A stretch of DNA of 64,000 nt. Origin: Phaeobacter sp. 11ANDIMAR09 (lineage in GTDB: Bacteria; Pseudomonadota; Alphaproteobacteria; Rhodobacterales; Rhodobacteraceae). This document shows, in pieces, positions 22,532 through 31,992 of this stretch; position 1 is the first letter of the stretch; each line of letters begins with the position of its first letter. A model generated the notes under the pieces. The model was given only the letters and a program-made list of their open reading frames with translations. It had not been told where the DNA came from and made no database searches. Location: NCBI RefSeq assembly GCF_001294455.1, contig NZ_LIKT01000004.1, positions 62,001 through 126,000 on the forward strand, read 5' to 3'. The position numbers and the translations under genes are program-made.

Positions 22532-23148
22532 TTGATCCGATTACCCTGCTCGCCTTTGTCCCGGCGGCGCTGGCCCTGAACCTGACACCCGGCGCCGATA
22601 TGATGTTCTGTCTCGGCCAGGGGCTACGGGGCGGGCGCGGATCAGCGCTGGCGGCCAGTGCCGGGATCTCTGCCGGGGGCATGGTGCATGTGGCGCTGGC
22701 CGGGCTGGGGCTCGGGGCGGTGGTGAACAGCCAGCCCGCGCTGTTTGATGTTATTCGCTGGCTTGGCGTTGCCTATCTGCTCTATCTGGCCTGGAGCGCG
22801 TTAAAGGCGCCCTTGCCGTCAACGGATATGCCCCAGCCCCCCGCAGCGCATAGCTTTCGCGCTGGGTTCTGGGTCAATCTCACCAATCCAAAGGTGATCC
22901 TGTTTGTTCTGGCCTTTGTGCCGCAGTTTGTGGTGCCGGAGGCCGGGCCGGTGCTGGGGCAATTCCTGATCTTTGGGCTGGTGCTGGCACTGGGCGGCTT
23001 TGTCATCAATGGGCTGGTTGGAGTCTTTGGCAGTGCAGCCGGGCGGCTTCTGGCACCGGGCACGCGCGCGGGCATCTGGCTGGGCCGGATCTCGGCGGGA
23101 ATATTTGCGGGGCTGGCTCTCAGGCTCGCGCTTTTGCAAAAGACATGA
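22528..23148 (+). CDS. LysE/RhtB-family amino-acid exporter
   Basis: 206 residues, six hydrophobic helices. The family signature NLTPGADMMFCLGQGLRGG near residue 20 and NLTNPKVILFVLAFVPQF near 115 identify a LysE/RhtB translocator. The exported substrate (amino acid or homoserine lactone) is not predictable. ATGA overlap with the phosphoesterase gene. Confidence 0.92.
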   Translation: MIDPITLLAFVPAALALNLTPGADMMFCLGQGLRGGRGSALAASAGISAGGMVHVALAGLGLGAVVNSQPALFDVIRWLGVAYLLYLAWSALKAPLPSTDMPQPPAAHSFRAGFWVNLTNPKVILFVLAFVPQFVVPEAGPVLGQFLIFGLVLALGGFVINGLVGVFGSAAGRLLAPGTRAGIWLGRISAGIFAGLALRLALLQKT

Positions 23149-23156
23149 GGTCTGCT

Positions 23157-23699
23157 ATGTCACGTATCGATGAAACCATGGAGTTCATTCCGGTTCGTAT
23201 CGCCATTCTCACCGTTTCTGACAGCCGCAGCCTCGAGGAGGATCGCTCGGGCCAGGTGCTGGTGGATCGGCTGCAGGCGGCGGGGCATGTCCTGGCGGAT
23301 CGTAAGATCATGCCGGATGAGCGCGCAGAGATCGCAGATCAACTGCGGACCTGGGTCGCTGATCCAGAGGTGGATGTGGTGATCTCAACGGGGGGCACCG
23401 GGCTTACGGGGCGGGATGTCTCGGTTGAGGCGCATCGCGACGTTTATGAAAAAGAGATCGAGGCCTTTGGCACTGTCTTCACCATCGTATCGATGAAAAA
23501 GATCGGCACCTCGGCGGTGCAGTCCCGTGCTACGGGCGGCGTAGCGGGCGGCACCTATCTGTTTGCCTTGCCGGGCAGCCCTGGGGCCTGCAAGGATGGT
23601 TGGGATGAAATCCTGGCCTTTCAGCTCGATTATCGCCACCGCCCCTGCAATTTTGTGGAAATAATGCCACGTTTGACCGAAACCCAGCGACGGAAGTGA
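23157..23699 (+). CDS. moaB: Molybdopterin adenylyltransferase-like protein MoaB
   Basis: 180 residues; the MogA/MoaB fold that adenylylates molybdopterin. STGGTGLTGRD (molybdopterin/ATP-binding), SRATGGVAGGTYLFALPGSPGACKD and a C-terminal HRPCNF are present. A GAGG at 23147 lies before the ATG at 23157; a slightly longer start at 23145 overlaps the exporter stop. It is remote from moaDE and the fdhD-mobAB-moeA operon. Confidence 0.93.
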   Translation: MSRIDETMEFIPVRIAILTVSDSRSLEEDRSGQVLVDRLQAAGHVLADRKIMPDERAEIADQLRTWVADPEVDVVISTGGTGLTGRDVSVEAHRDVYEKEIEAFGTVFTIVSMKKIGTSAVQSRATGGVAGGTYLFALPGSPGACKDGWDEILAFQLDYRHRPCNFVEIMPRLTETQRRK

Positions 23700-23727
23700 C
23701 GCTGCTGCGCGTGTAAAACATCAAGAC

Positions 23728-23740
23728 GAACACTATGTTC
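23728..23740. promoter_or_regulatory. Small inverted repeat upstream of the efflux operon
   Basis: GAACA-CTA-TGTTC, perfect 5-bp arms, 120 bp before the adaptor gene. A possible TetR/MarR-type operator for the pump; no regulator gene is adjacent. Confidence 0.3.
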
Positions 23741-23766
23741 AGTGATATCTGCCAATGGTTACTGCC

Positions 23767-23853
23767 CCGGGAGCGCTCCCGGTGCGGTGCCGTCTTTGGT
23801 GCAAGAGCTAAATTGATAAGGTAGCACGGGGAGGTCCCCGGCCACCAAAGGGA
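23767..23853 (+). promoter_or_regulatory. Structured leader of the RND efflux operon
   Basis: A 16-bp perfect palindrome CCGGGAGCGCTCCCGG (23767-23782) is followed by an outer stem CTTTGGTG (23794-23801) / CACCAAAG (23843-23850) enclosing CGGGGA-gg-TCCCCG (23827-23840). The 3' arm of the outer stem covers the first bases of the AAAGGGA ribosome-binding site (23847-23853), so folding could mask translation of the adaptor gene. Confidence 0.5.
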
Positions 23854-23860
23854 ACAGAGC

Positions 23861-25321
23861 ATGCGCTTTTTGCGGCATAGTTTGACGGGTTTGTTTCTGG
23901 CTGCGGTTACGGCTGCGCTGATGCTCTATGCGGGGCAGATGGTCATTGGGGCTGTGCAGACGCGGATGAATGCCGAGCCCCGCAAGCCCCCAGTGCGCGA
24001 ACGCATTTTTGCAGTGAACCTTGTCACCGCTGAGCTGGCAGAGATCACTCCTGAGCTGATCGCTTTTGGCCGGGTTGAAAGCCGCCGCACGCTGGAGTTG
24101 CGCAGCGCCCAGGGAGGGCGGATCACCCAGCTGTCGGATCGGTTTGAAGAAGGCGGCGTGGTGCGCGCAGGCGAGATTCTGATGCAGATTGATCCATCAG
24201 ATGCGCAGGCGGCTTTGGAAGAGGCGGAGGCGGACATGCTGGATTCCCGCGCCGAAGAACGTGACGCGGGCCGGGATCTCATTCTTGCCAATGACGAGTT
24301 GGAAGCAACCCAGGATCAGGCGCAGCTGCGCGCCCGCGCGCATCAGCGCCAGCTGGATCTGCAGGCGCGTGGCGTCGGCACCACGGCGGCGGTTGAGGCC
24401 GCTGAGCTGACAGCGGTGCAGGCCCGCCAATCGGTGATTTCACGTCGTCAGGCGGTCAGCCAGGCCGAAGCCCGGGTTGATCAGGCCGCAACCCGCGTTG
24501 CACGCAGCCAGATCGCTTTGGATACCGCCACCCGCGACCTGGCCGATACCACCCTGCGCGCCCGCTTTGATGGCACGCTTCAGGCCGTGACTCTGGTAGA
24601 GGGACGCCTGGTCTCAGCCAATGAAAAACTGGCGGAACTGGTCGATGCCGATCAGTTGGAGGCGGTGTTTCGTGTCTCCACCCTGCAATATGCGCGTTTG
24701 CTGGGCGCAGAGGGGCATCTGACCCAGGCACCCGTGCGGGTGACGCTGGATGCGGCCGGTGCCGGGCTCGAGGCAAACGGTCAGCTGTCGCGCGCCAGTG
24801 GTGCAGTGGGCGATGGGCAGACCGGACGTCTGCTCTATGCCAGTCTGGATCTGACCCCGGGGTTCAAACCGGGCGATTTTGTTACCGTCATGGTGAGTGA
24901 GCCACCGCTTGGGGCCGTGGCGCGGGTGCCCTCTTCGGCGCTGGGCTCTGACGGGACCGTTCTGGTACTAAGCGCGGAGGATCGACTGGAGGCTTTGCCG
25001 GTCGAGCTGATGCGCCGACAGGGCGATGATGTGCTGATCCGGGGCGCTGGGCTTGCGGGACGTCAGGTGGTCACCGGGCGTACGCCGCTCTTGGGGGCTG
25101 GTATTCGGGTGCGTCCCCTGCATCGAGGCGCAGAAGCCGCTGCGGTACCCGTGCCTGAAATGATTGAGCTTTCGGAGGAGCGTCGCGCCAAACTGGTGGC
25201 CGCCATCGAAGGCAGTGCCCGTCTGCCAGAAGCCGCCAAGGAGCGGATGCTGGCGGCCCTGGCCAAGGCGCAGGTTCCGGCCAAGCTGGTCAATAGGATC
25301 GAAGCCCGGATGGGGGGATAA
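23861..25321 (+). CDS. RND efflux periplasmic adaptor subunit
   Basis: 486 residues of the HlyD/AcrA membrane-fusion family. N-terminal signal anchor (~8-35), first lipoyl half (IAFGRVESRRTLELRSAQGG), a long coiled-coil hairpin (~125-225, Glu/Ala/Arg/Gln-rich), second lipoyl half (TTLRARFDGTLQAVTLVEG) and a beta-barrel and membrane-proximal part. The C-terminal ~60 residues (PEMIELSEERRAKLVAAIEG onward) are an extra helical extension. It joins the RND pump encoded four bases downstream to an outer-membrane factor not present here. Confidence 0.92.
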   Translation: MRFLRHSLTGLFLAAVTAALMLYAGQMVIGAVQTRMNAEPRKPPVRERIFAVNLVTAELAEITPELIAFGRVESRRTLELRSAQGGRITQLSDRFEEGGVVRAGEILMQIDPSDAQAALEEAEADMLDSRAEERDAGRDLILANDELEATQDQAQLRARAHQRQLDLQARGVGTTAAVEAAELTAVQARQSVISRRQAVSQAEARVDQAATRVARSQIALDTATRDLADTTLRARFDGTLQAVTLVEGRLVSANEKLAELVDADQLEAVFRVSTLQYARLLGAEGHLTQAPVRVTLDAAGAGLEANGQLSRASGAVGDGQTGRLLYASLDLTPGFKPGDFVTVMVSEPPLGAVARVPSSALGSDGTVLVLSAEDRLEALPVELMRRQGDDVLIRGAGLAGRQVVTGRTPLLGAGIRVRPLHRGAEAAAVPVPEMIELSEERRAKLVAAIEGSARLPEAAKERMLAALAKAQVPAKLVNRIEARMGG

Positions 25322-25324
25322 TCC

Positions 25325-28300
25325 ATGCGTGATCTGTCTCGTCCAGCTGGCGGTTTGCTGAGCTATTTCACCCGCCACCGCACCGCCGCCAACCTGTTGT
25401 TGCTGGTGCTCTTGCTGCTGGGCACAGCGGCGATCCCAAAGATGCGGGCGCAGTTTTTCCCAGATGTCATTGTTGAGTCTGTGACCGTGAATGTCACCTG
25501 GGACGGGGCCGGGCCTGAGGATGTGGACGGGGCCATCGTGCAGGTGCTGGAGCCGACGCTTCTGGCTGTGGACGGGGTGCAGGAAAGCAGCGCCTCCTCG
25601 CGTGAAGGTACCGCCTCGATTGTACTGGATTTTGAACCCGGTTGGGATATGGCGCTGGCGGCGGATGACGTGCAATCCGCAGTGGATACCATCACCACGC
25701 TGCCAGAAGAGGCGGATGACCCCACAGTGCGACGCGGCGCCTGGCGCGATCGGGTGACGGATGTGGTGATTTCGGGACCACTGGCCCCCGAGCAGCTGGG
25801 GCTCTTTGCTGATGAACTGGTGGTGCGCCTCTTTGAGGTGGGTGTTACCCGCACCACCATTCGCGGCCTGGCCGCGCCGCAGACCCTGGTCGAGGTGCCC
25901 TCTTACAGCCTGATCACTCATGACATCACCATGAGCGATATCGCCAGCGCCATCGCGGCCGAGGTGGACGCAGATCCGGCTGGTGATGTCACCGGGGCCA
26001 ATACCCGGGTGCGCACGGGACGCGAAAAGCGCAGCCCGGAAGAGATCGAAGGCATTGTCTTGCTTACCCAGGCGGATGGCTCGGTGCTGACCATTGGCGA
26101 TCTGGCGCAGGTCACCCGCGAAGGCGTGGACCGGAACAGATCCTATTTTGTCGGGGAGAACCCGGCCATGTCGATCCGGGTGGACCGTTCGGATCAGGGC
26201 AATGCCATTGCCATTCAGACCCAGGTGCAGGAGGTGGTTGCAGCCCTGCAAACCACCCTGCCGCAGGGTGTCAAGGCCGAGCTGATCCGCACCCGCGCTG
26301 AAGCCATTTCCGACCGGTTGAATATCCTGATCGACAACGGCTTGATGGGGCTTGGGCTGGTGCTGGCCCTGTTGTTCCTATTCCTCAATAGCCGTATTGC
26401 CTTTTGGGTGGCGGCGGGTATTCCGGCGGCGATGTTTGCCGCCGTAGCGCTGATGTATGCCGCTGGCATCACCATCAATATGATCAGCCTCTTTGGCCTG
26501 ATCATCACCCTGGGCATTGTGGTGGATGATGCCATCGTGGTGGGCGAGCACGCCGATTTCCGGGTGCGCCGCCTAGGTGAGACCCCGATGCAGGCGGCGG
26601 AAAATGCCGCTCGGCGCATGGCAATGCCGGTCTTTGCCGCCACGCTGACCACCATCATTGCCTTTTTTGGGCTCACGGCTATTGGCGGGCGCTTTGGCGA
26701 TTTGATCCGCGACATCCCCTTTACGGTGATTGCGGTGCTGGCGGCCTCTTTGATGGAGTGCTTTTTGATCCTGCCGCATCACATGGCCCATGCGCTGACC
26801 CATGCGCAAAAGGATCACTGGTATGACTGGCCCAACCGCATGGTCAACCGCGGCTTTCGCTGGTGCCGGGACCATCTGTTCCGCCCGCTGATGTCGCTGG
26901 TGGTACAGGCGCGCTATGTGGTGCTGGCCGGCGCCGTAACCATTCTGGCCAGCCAGATGGCGCTGTTCATTGGCGGCGACGTGAAGTGGCGGTTTTTCAA
27001 CGCGCCGGAACGTGGCTCTGTCACCGGTAACTTTGCCATGGCCGAAGGCGCCACCCGCGCCGATACCCTGGCGATGATGGCGGAGATGCAGCGCGCCACC
27101 GCCGCCACCGGGGCCTCTTTTGCAGGGCGCTATGGTGGCATCAACCCGGTGGATTTTGTCATCGCCGAGGTCGGCGGCAATGCCGGGCGCGGCATGTCTG
27201 GGGTGGATGCCAAGGATAAGGATCTGCTGGGCGGCATCTCGATCGAACTGATCGACGCGGATTTGCGGCCTGAGTACTCCAGCTTTGCCTTTGTGGCAGA
27301 GCTGCAGGAGGAGGTGCAAAACCACCCGCTGGCCGAAGCCGTCAGTTTTCGCAGCTGGCGTTCGGGGCCCGGTGGCGACGCGCTGGATGTGCAATTTTAT
27401 GGCGCCGATGTGCAGACCCTGAAAGCCGCCTCGGAGGATCTGAAAACCGCTCTGCTGCGTTACCCCGAGGTTTCTGCGGTAGAGGATAACCTCGCCTATG
27501 ATAAAGAAGAGGTGGTGCTGGAGCTGACTCCACAGGGGCAATCGCTGAACTTTACCATCGACACCCTGGGGCGGGCGCTGCGCGCACGACTGAATGGAAT
27601 TGAGGCGGCGACCTATCCCGATGGGCCGCGCAGCGCCGAAATCCGGGTGGAACTGCCCCGCAATGAGCTCACGGCGGATTTCCTGGAACGCACTCTGATG
27701 CGCAGCCCCGGCGGCATCTATGTGCCGCTCTCTGATATCGTCTCGGTCAGTCAGCGCACCGGGTTTTCCACCGTGCGGCGGGAAAACGGCATTCGCCTGA
27801 TCAGCGTCACCGGGGATATCTCAGAGGATGATCCCGCCCGTGCCGCCGATATCGGCAAGGCACTGGAGGAAGAGATCCTGCCCAATATCGCCAGCCGCCG
27901 TCAGGTGGAATGGCGTCTTTCAGGCCTTAGCGAGCAGGAAGATAAGTTCCTTAATGATGCGCGCACCGGGCTGATTCTATGCCTGGCGGGGATCTATCTG
28001 GTGCTGGCCTGGATTTTTGCCAGCTGGACCAGGCCCCTTGTGGTCATGGCGATCATTCCCTTTGGGCTGGTGGGCACCATCTGGGGGCACTACCTTTGGG
28101 GCGTGCCGCTGAGCATGTTCACGGTGATTGGTCTCTTGGGGATGACGGGGATCATCATCAATGATTCCATTGTTTTGGTCACCACCATCGATGAATATGC
28201 CGAAACCCGAGGACTGGTTCCATCAATCATTGACGGAGCGGCGGATCGGTTGCGGCCGGTGATGTTGACGACCCTGACCACGGTCTTAGGGCTGGCGCCT

Positions 28301-28726
28301 TTGATGTATGAAAGCTCGCAACAGGCGCAGTTCCTGAAACCTACGGTGATCACCCTGGTTTATGGCCTGGGCTTTGGCATGTTGCTGGTTCTGTTGGTTG
28401 TGCCGGCTTTGGTGGCGATCCAGCGGGACATGGCGCGGCCGGTGACGGCGTTGCGTCGGGCGCTGCGCGGGAGGGCAAACCCGCTGCGTTGGCTGGTGAT
28501 CGGCAGTGGTGTGGCGCAGGTGCTCTGGCTCGGGGGCAGCCTGGGCTGTGCGATGGCAACCGGAGCCCTGCACCCGGCACTCGCCGCGGCACTGCCGGGT
28601 CTTGGTGGGATGGAACCGGTGCGGGCGGGGCTTTTGCTGGCACTGGCGGGTATCGCGGTATTGTCGCTTCTGGCCTATCTTGGCGCGGCGCTGGCCTACG
28701 GGCTGCGGCGACGCCGGGCGGCCTAG
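25325..28726 (+). CDS. RND-family efflux permease (AcrB-type)
   Basis: 1133 residues. Inner-membrane proton-driven pump with the RND repeat: TM1 near residue 20, a large periplasmic loop, a TM2-6 block (~335-480, with GIVVDDAIVVGEHADFRVRR as the conserved D-x-A-x-V-x-E motif D), TM7 (~540), a second loop, and a TM8-12 block (~880-1040, GLLGMTGIIINDSIVLVTTI). The C terminus is ~75 residues longer than usual and carries two further hydrophobic segments. Paired with the adaptor; substrate unknown. It ends three bases from the convergent Nudix gene. Confidence 0.94.
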   Translation: MRDLSRPAGGLLSYFTRHRTAANLLLLVLLLLGTAAIPKMRAQFFPDVIVESVTVNVTWDGAGPEDVDGAIVQVLEPTLLAVDGVQESSASSREGTASIVLDFEPGWDMALAADDVQSAVDTITTLPEEADDPTVRRGAWRDRVTDVVISGPLAPEQLGLFADELVVRLFEVGVTRTTIRGLAAPQTLVEVPSYSLITHDITMSDIASAIAAEVDADPAGDVTGANTRVRTGREKRSPEEIEGIVLLTQADGSVLTIGDLAQVTREGVDRNRSYFVGENPAMSIRVDRSDQGNAIAIQTQVQEVVAALQTTLPQGVKAELIRTRAEAISDRLNILIDNGLMGLGLVLALLFLFLNSRIAFWVAAGIPAAMFAAVALMYAAGITINMISLFGLIITLGIVVDDAIVVGEHADFRVRRLGETPMQAAENAARRMAMPVFAATLTTIIAFFGLTAIGGRFGDLIRDIPFTVIAVLAASLMECFLILPHHMAHALTHAQKDHWYDWPNRMVNRGFRWCRDHLFRPLMSLVVQARYVVLAGAVTILASQMALFIGGDVKWRFFNAPERGSVTGNFAMAEGATRADTLAMMAEMQRATAATGASFAGRYGGINPVDFVIAEVGGNAGRGMSGVDAKDKDLLGGISIELIDADLRPEYSSFAFVAELQEEVQNHPLAEAVSFRSWRSGPGGDALDVQFYGADVQTLKAASEDLKTALLRYPEVSAVEDNLAYDKEEVVLELTPQGQSLNFTIDTLGRALRARLNGIEAATYPDGPRSAEIRVELPRNELTADFLERTLMRSPGGIYVPLSDIVSVSQRTGFSTVRRENGIRLISVTGDISEDDPARAADIGKALEEEILPNIASRRQVEWRLSGLSEQEDKFLNDARTGLILCLAGIYLVLAWIFASWTRPLVVMAIIPFGLVGTIWGHYLWGVPLSMFTVIGLLGMTGIIINDSIVLVTTIDEYAETRGLVPSIIDGAADRLRPVMLTTLTTVLGLAPLMYESSQQAQFLKPTVITLVYGLGFGMLLVLLVVPALVAIQRDMARPVTALRRALRGRANPLRWLVIGSGVAQVLWLGGSLGCAMATGALHPALAAALPGLGGMEPVRAGLLLALAGIAVLSLLAYLGAALAYGLRRRRAA

Positions 28727-28729
28727 GGC

Positions 28730-29182
28730 TCAGGCCTTGTCACTGGCCTTGCGCATTGTGTGGCGCGCAAGCCGGGCAACCTCTGCGACCTGATCAATCA
28801 GCTCCAGCCCGCTGTCCTCCAGACCTTCGACGGGCAGCCAACAAGCCTGCAGCGCATCATCAGCCGGGACGGGGGAGCCGCTTTCATAGGCGCAAAGCAC
28901 TGCGGTGAGCAGGTATTGCTTTTGCACCGCGCCCTCGCCATCCCGCAGCATCACGTCGATATTGGTCAGATAGTCAATTGCTCGGGCCTGTACACCTGTT
29001 TCCTCATAGAGCTCCCGCGTGGCGGCCTGCAGGGCGGTTTCGCCCATCTCCACATGTCCGCCTGGAAACCCCCACCAGCCCGCATTGGGCTGGGTCTTGC
29101 GCTGCACCAGAATGACCTGGTCCTGGTGATAGACAATGGCGATTGCCCCCAGAACGGGGCGGGCGGGGAGGATTTCAGTCAT
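28730..29182 (-). CDS. Nudix hydrolase
   Basis: 150 residues. The Nudix box G-x5-E-x7-RE-x2-EE-x-G is complete at residues ~41-64 (GGHVEMGETALQAATRELYE then ETGV). The core matches the NADH-pyrophosphatase/ADP-ribose-type small hydrolases; the substrate is not predictable. It is convergent with the RND pump gene (3 bp between stops) and follows the DsbD-N gene by 18 bp on the same strand. Confidence 0.93.
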   Translation of the reverse strand: MTEILPARPVLGAIAIVYHQDQVILVQRKTQPNAGWWGFPGGHVEMGETALQAATRELYEETGVQARAIDYLTNIDVMLRDGEGAVQKQYLLTAVLCAYESGSPVPADDALQACWLPVEGLEDSGLELIDQVAEVARLARHTMRKASDKA

Positions 29183-29200
29183 GTTGGGATCATTGCGCTG

Positions 29201-30112
29201 CTAGCCGGCCGTGCAGCCGGAGATATCCACCGCGTGGTTCTGACCCAGTATGGTGATCCGCAATTGCGAGCGATCCACCGCAGGCAGGCTGCCTGCCCGC
29301 GCAGGCAGTAATTCCGATTTGGCCACCAGGGTCTTGCCGCTGCGCGCGGTTGTGGTGGCCCCGGCAAACACATGCGGGGACCCGGATTCGATCACCGCGA
29401 CCTCTTTGCCGCCGGCGCTGGGCATGGTGATACGGGCTTCGACCTCGATGCCGTATTGGGTTGGTTTCAGGCGGCAGGTGCTGGCCGAGACCCCGGCCTC
29501 GCGGGCGGAATAGGGGCGGCTGGCCAGGGCCGCTACAATCGCCGGGTTTCGCGTGGCGCCAGAATCAAGCTGGTGATCAAAGGAGAGCTCCGAGGGCACG
29601 CAGACATCCTTGCAGATGCCCAGCTCCATCCGCCCTTTCAGGCGTACCGGGCGGCCCGGCTTTTCGGGAGTGATCCGAATGGGGAGCACCAGCTGGTCAT
29701 GATAGCCGATGGTTTGATAGCCAGAGGTGGAAAAGACCTCTGGTGCGGGCCAGGTCATCGACATTTCACCCACATTGCGCGAGCCGCGCCAGGTGAAGCG
29801 CGGCGGGATGCCGGCCTCGCCGGGGGCGCGCCAATAGGTTTTCCAGCCTTGCTGAAGGGTCAGGCGCAGAGCCCCGATATAGCTCCCGTCCGAGGCAAGA
29901 CCGCCATCCAGGATCTCAACCTGGACCAAATCATCCATGCTGGTTGGCAGGGCGCTTTGGGCTGTGGCCAGCTGCGGGACCAGTGCCAAGGCCAGCGCGG
30001 CAAGGCTGGCAGCCACCCCTGCACCCAGGCCGGTGCACAGGTTGCGGCCCAGGCCCGTGGAGGGATTTTCGGCAGGGCTGGCCGAGAGGGGAGTGGGGCT
30101 ACATTCATTCAT
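29201..30112 (-). CDS. DsbD N-terminal-domain protein
   Basis: 303 residues, exported. A long N-region (~40 residues) precedes the hydrophobic signal (LCTGLGAGVAASLAALALAL). The mature part is a DsbD alpha-like immunoglobulin domain with the redox Cys pair in GICKDVCVPSELSF. Such stand-alone proteins probably shuttle electrons in the periplasm to cytochrome c or outer-membrane thiol proteins (inference). I chose the ATG at 30112; the frame is open to a TTG at 30148. Transcribed with the Nudix gene. Confidence 0.83.
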   Translation of the reverse strand: MNECSPTPLSASPAENPSTGLGRNLCTGLGAGVAASLAALALALVPQLATAQSALPTSMDDLVQVEILDGGLASDGSYIGALRLTLQQGWKTYWRAPGEAGIPPRFTWRGSRNVGEMSMTWPAPEVFSTSGYQTIGYHDQLVLPIRITPEKPGRPVRLKGRMELGICKDVCVPSELSFDHQLDSGATRNPAIVAALASRPYSAREAGVSASTCRLKPTQYGIEVEARITMPSAGGKEVAVIESGSPHVFAGATTTARSGKTLVAKSELLPARAGSLPAVDRSQLRITILGQNHAVDISGCTAG

Positions 30113-30274
30113 GGGAATATAAATGGCCTCTTGCAGGGCAATTGCCAAGTCACGATCTGGTTAAATGCTGAACTGCGGTGATGTGACCGCATCACCGCGC
30201 GCCTCTTGCACCTTGGCAAGCGGCGCGTCATGCTGGTGACAGGACATCGCTGTGACCACAGGAAAGGGCAGATT

Positions 30275-30832
30275 ATGGATCTAACCGGGAAGCTATTGAT
30301 CGCAATGCCGGGCATTGGTGATCCTCGGTTTGAGCATTCGGTTATCTTTTTGTGCTCGCATAGCGACGAAGGTGCCATGGGGCTGATCATCAACAAGATC
30401 GCGCCAGAGGTGCAGCTGGGCAACCTGCTGGAGCAGTTGGAGATTCCGGTACTCGACCCGGACAAAGGGGCAGAGGCGATCCGCTTTGGTGGGCCAGTGG
30501 AGACCCAGCGGGGCTTTGTGCTGCACTCAAAGGACTATCAATCCAGCATCAATTCACTAGAGGTGCCACCGGGCTATAGCATGACGGCGACGCTGGATAT
30601 TCTGGAGGATATCGCCCAGGGCAAGGGGCCGGAGAAGCTGTTGATCATGCTTGGCTATGCCGGTTGGGGGCCGGGGCAGCTGGAAGCGGAGATCATCGCC
30701 AATGGCTGGCTGACGACTGAGAGCACAGATGCCTTGATCTTTGAAACACCAGATGTCGAAAAATGGGGCGCGGCGCTGGGCTCGCTGGGGATTGATCCCC
30801 TGTCGCTTTCGGCCAGTGCCGGCACGGCGTGA
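30275..30832 (+). CDS. YqgE/AlgH family protein
   Basis: 185 residues of UPF0301. [23 protein letters not shown] at the start and the segments [13 protein letters not shown] and [14 protein letters not shown] are the hallmark. Function remains uncertain (AlgH-type regulator). I chose the ATG at 30275, after GGAAAGGGCAG; the frame is open to 30206. It diverges from the DsbD-N gene and converges with the Sua5 gene 14 bp away. Confidence 0.92.
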   Translation: MDLTGKLLIAMPGIGDPRFEHSVIFLCSHSDEGAMGLIINKIAPEVQLGNLLEQLEIPVLDPDKGAEAIRFGGPVETQRGFVLHSKDYQSSINSLEVPPGYSMTATLDILEDIAQGKGPEKLLIMLGYAGWGPGQLEAEIIANGWLTTESTDALIFETPDVEKWGAALGSLGIDPLSLSASAGTA

Positions 30833-30846
30833 TGCCGACCTACCGC

Positions 30847-31842
30847 TTAGCGCTGCTCTGGTAACACCGCATCGCGGGGCGCAGCGGCGCGGCGCAGCCG
30901 GTCATTGATGGCGACCCCAAGGCCGGTCTCGGGGATGGGGGCCACGGCAATGGGCATGGCTTGGGCATCCAGGTGGTGCAGATGGCCAAAGAGATTGGCA
31001 GCCGCTTCCGCCAGATCGCCGCTGTCAGAGAGGCTGAGATCGTTGGCGCGGGCGCCACGGTAGGGGCCAAATCCCAGGTAGCATTCGCCCGCGCGGGGCA
31101 GGGTTGCATTGAGCCGCACCCGCGCCTGTGGCGCATAATGCGACAAGAGCTGGCCGGGCGCTGTCAGGGGGTCATGGAGGTCTCGGCCCGCCAGGGGCTG
31201 TCCCAGCACCGCCTCGATCTCCTCGGCGGCCAGACCGCCGGGGCGCAGCAGCACGGGCGCGTCCCCTGCCAGGCCTAAAATCGTTGATTCCACGCCAACC
31301 GCGCAGGCGCCATCGGCAACCACGGCAGCGATCCGCCCCGAGAGTCCCGCCAGAACATGGTCCGCCGTGGTGGGGCTGATGCGCCCCGAAGGGTTGGCCG
31401 AGGGCGCGGCCACCGGCCCGTCCAGTGCCGCCAGCAGTTTCTGCGCAGTGGGATGGGCCGGCACCCGCAGCGCGAGCGTCTCAAGCCCCGCCGTCACCAG
31501 TTCGGAGATGCCATGCCCCGGCTTCAGCGGCAGCACCAGCGTCAGAGGCCCAGGCCAGAAGGCGTGCGCCAGGCACTCGGCCCAGTCATTCCAGATACCG
31601 TAGCGCCTGGCCGCCTGAACCGAGGCCACATGCGCGATCAGCGGATTGAAGCTGGGTCGCCCCTTGGCGGCATAGATCGCGGCCACGGCCTCGCCACGTC
31701 GGGCATCGGCACCCAGCCCATAGACCGTCTCGGTCGGAAAGGAGACCAGATCGCCCTGGCGCAACAGCTGTGCCGCACGGGCAATCCCGTCGGGCGAAGC
31801 GTCCAGCACTTGCGTTGCATTTTGGGCGGTATCCTGGGGCAT
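30847..31842 (-). CDS. L-threonylcarbamoyladenylate synthase (Sua5 type)
   Basis: 331 residues. YrdC domain (FPTETVYGLGADAR, KGRPSFNPLIAHV, PSANPSGRISPTTADHV) followed by a linker and the C-terminal Sua5 domain (from LSHYAPQARV), so the long Sua5 form rather than short TsaC. It makes threonylcarbamoyl-AMP from Thr, bicarbonate and ATP for the t6A37 tRNA modification. Cytosolic. Convergent with yqgE. Confidence 0.93.
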   Translation of the reverse strand: MPQDTAQNATQVLDASPDGIARAAQLLRQGDLVSFPTETVYGLGADARRGEAVAAIYAAKGRPSFNPLIAHVASVQAARRYGIWNDWAECLAHAFWPGPLTLVLPLKPGHGISELVTAGLETLALRVPAHPTAQKLLAALDGPVAAPSANPSGRISPTTADHVLAGLSGRIAAVVADGACAVGVESTILGLAGDAPVLLRPGGLAAEEIEAVLGQPLAGRDLHDPLTAPGQLLSHYAPQARVRLNATLPRAGECYLGFGPYRGARANDLSLSDSGDLAEAAANLFGHLHHLDAQAMPIAVAPIPETGLGVAINDRLRRAAAPRDAVLPEQR

Positions 31843-31992
31843 TCTCGGTGACGCGGCGTTTTGGTTGATTGCAAGAGGGCGAAGGTTAGGTAATCGGTCA
31901 GCTATAAAGTTAGCGCCACAGACATACCGGGCGGTTTGGGCAATGCCAAGCCTGCGTCCGCGATTATCCCCAAGGCCGCCAAGAGGACGCCC

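Noticed and set aside
24968-26251. 427-residue minus-strand reading frame across the RND genes
   Set aside because: His/Arg/Gln-rich antisense shadow of two well-identified genes. The same reasoning applies to the long minus-strand frames at 2491-3567, 11988-13238, 32212-33540, 33594-34880 and 46885-48039.
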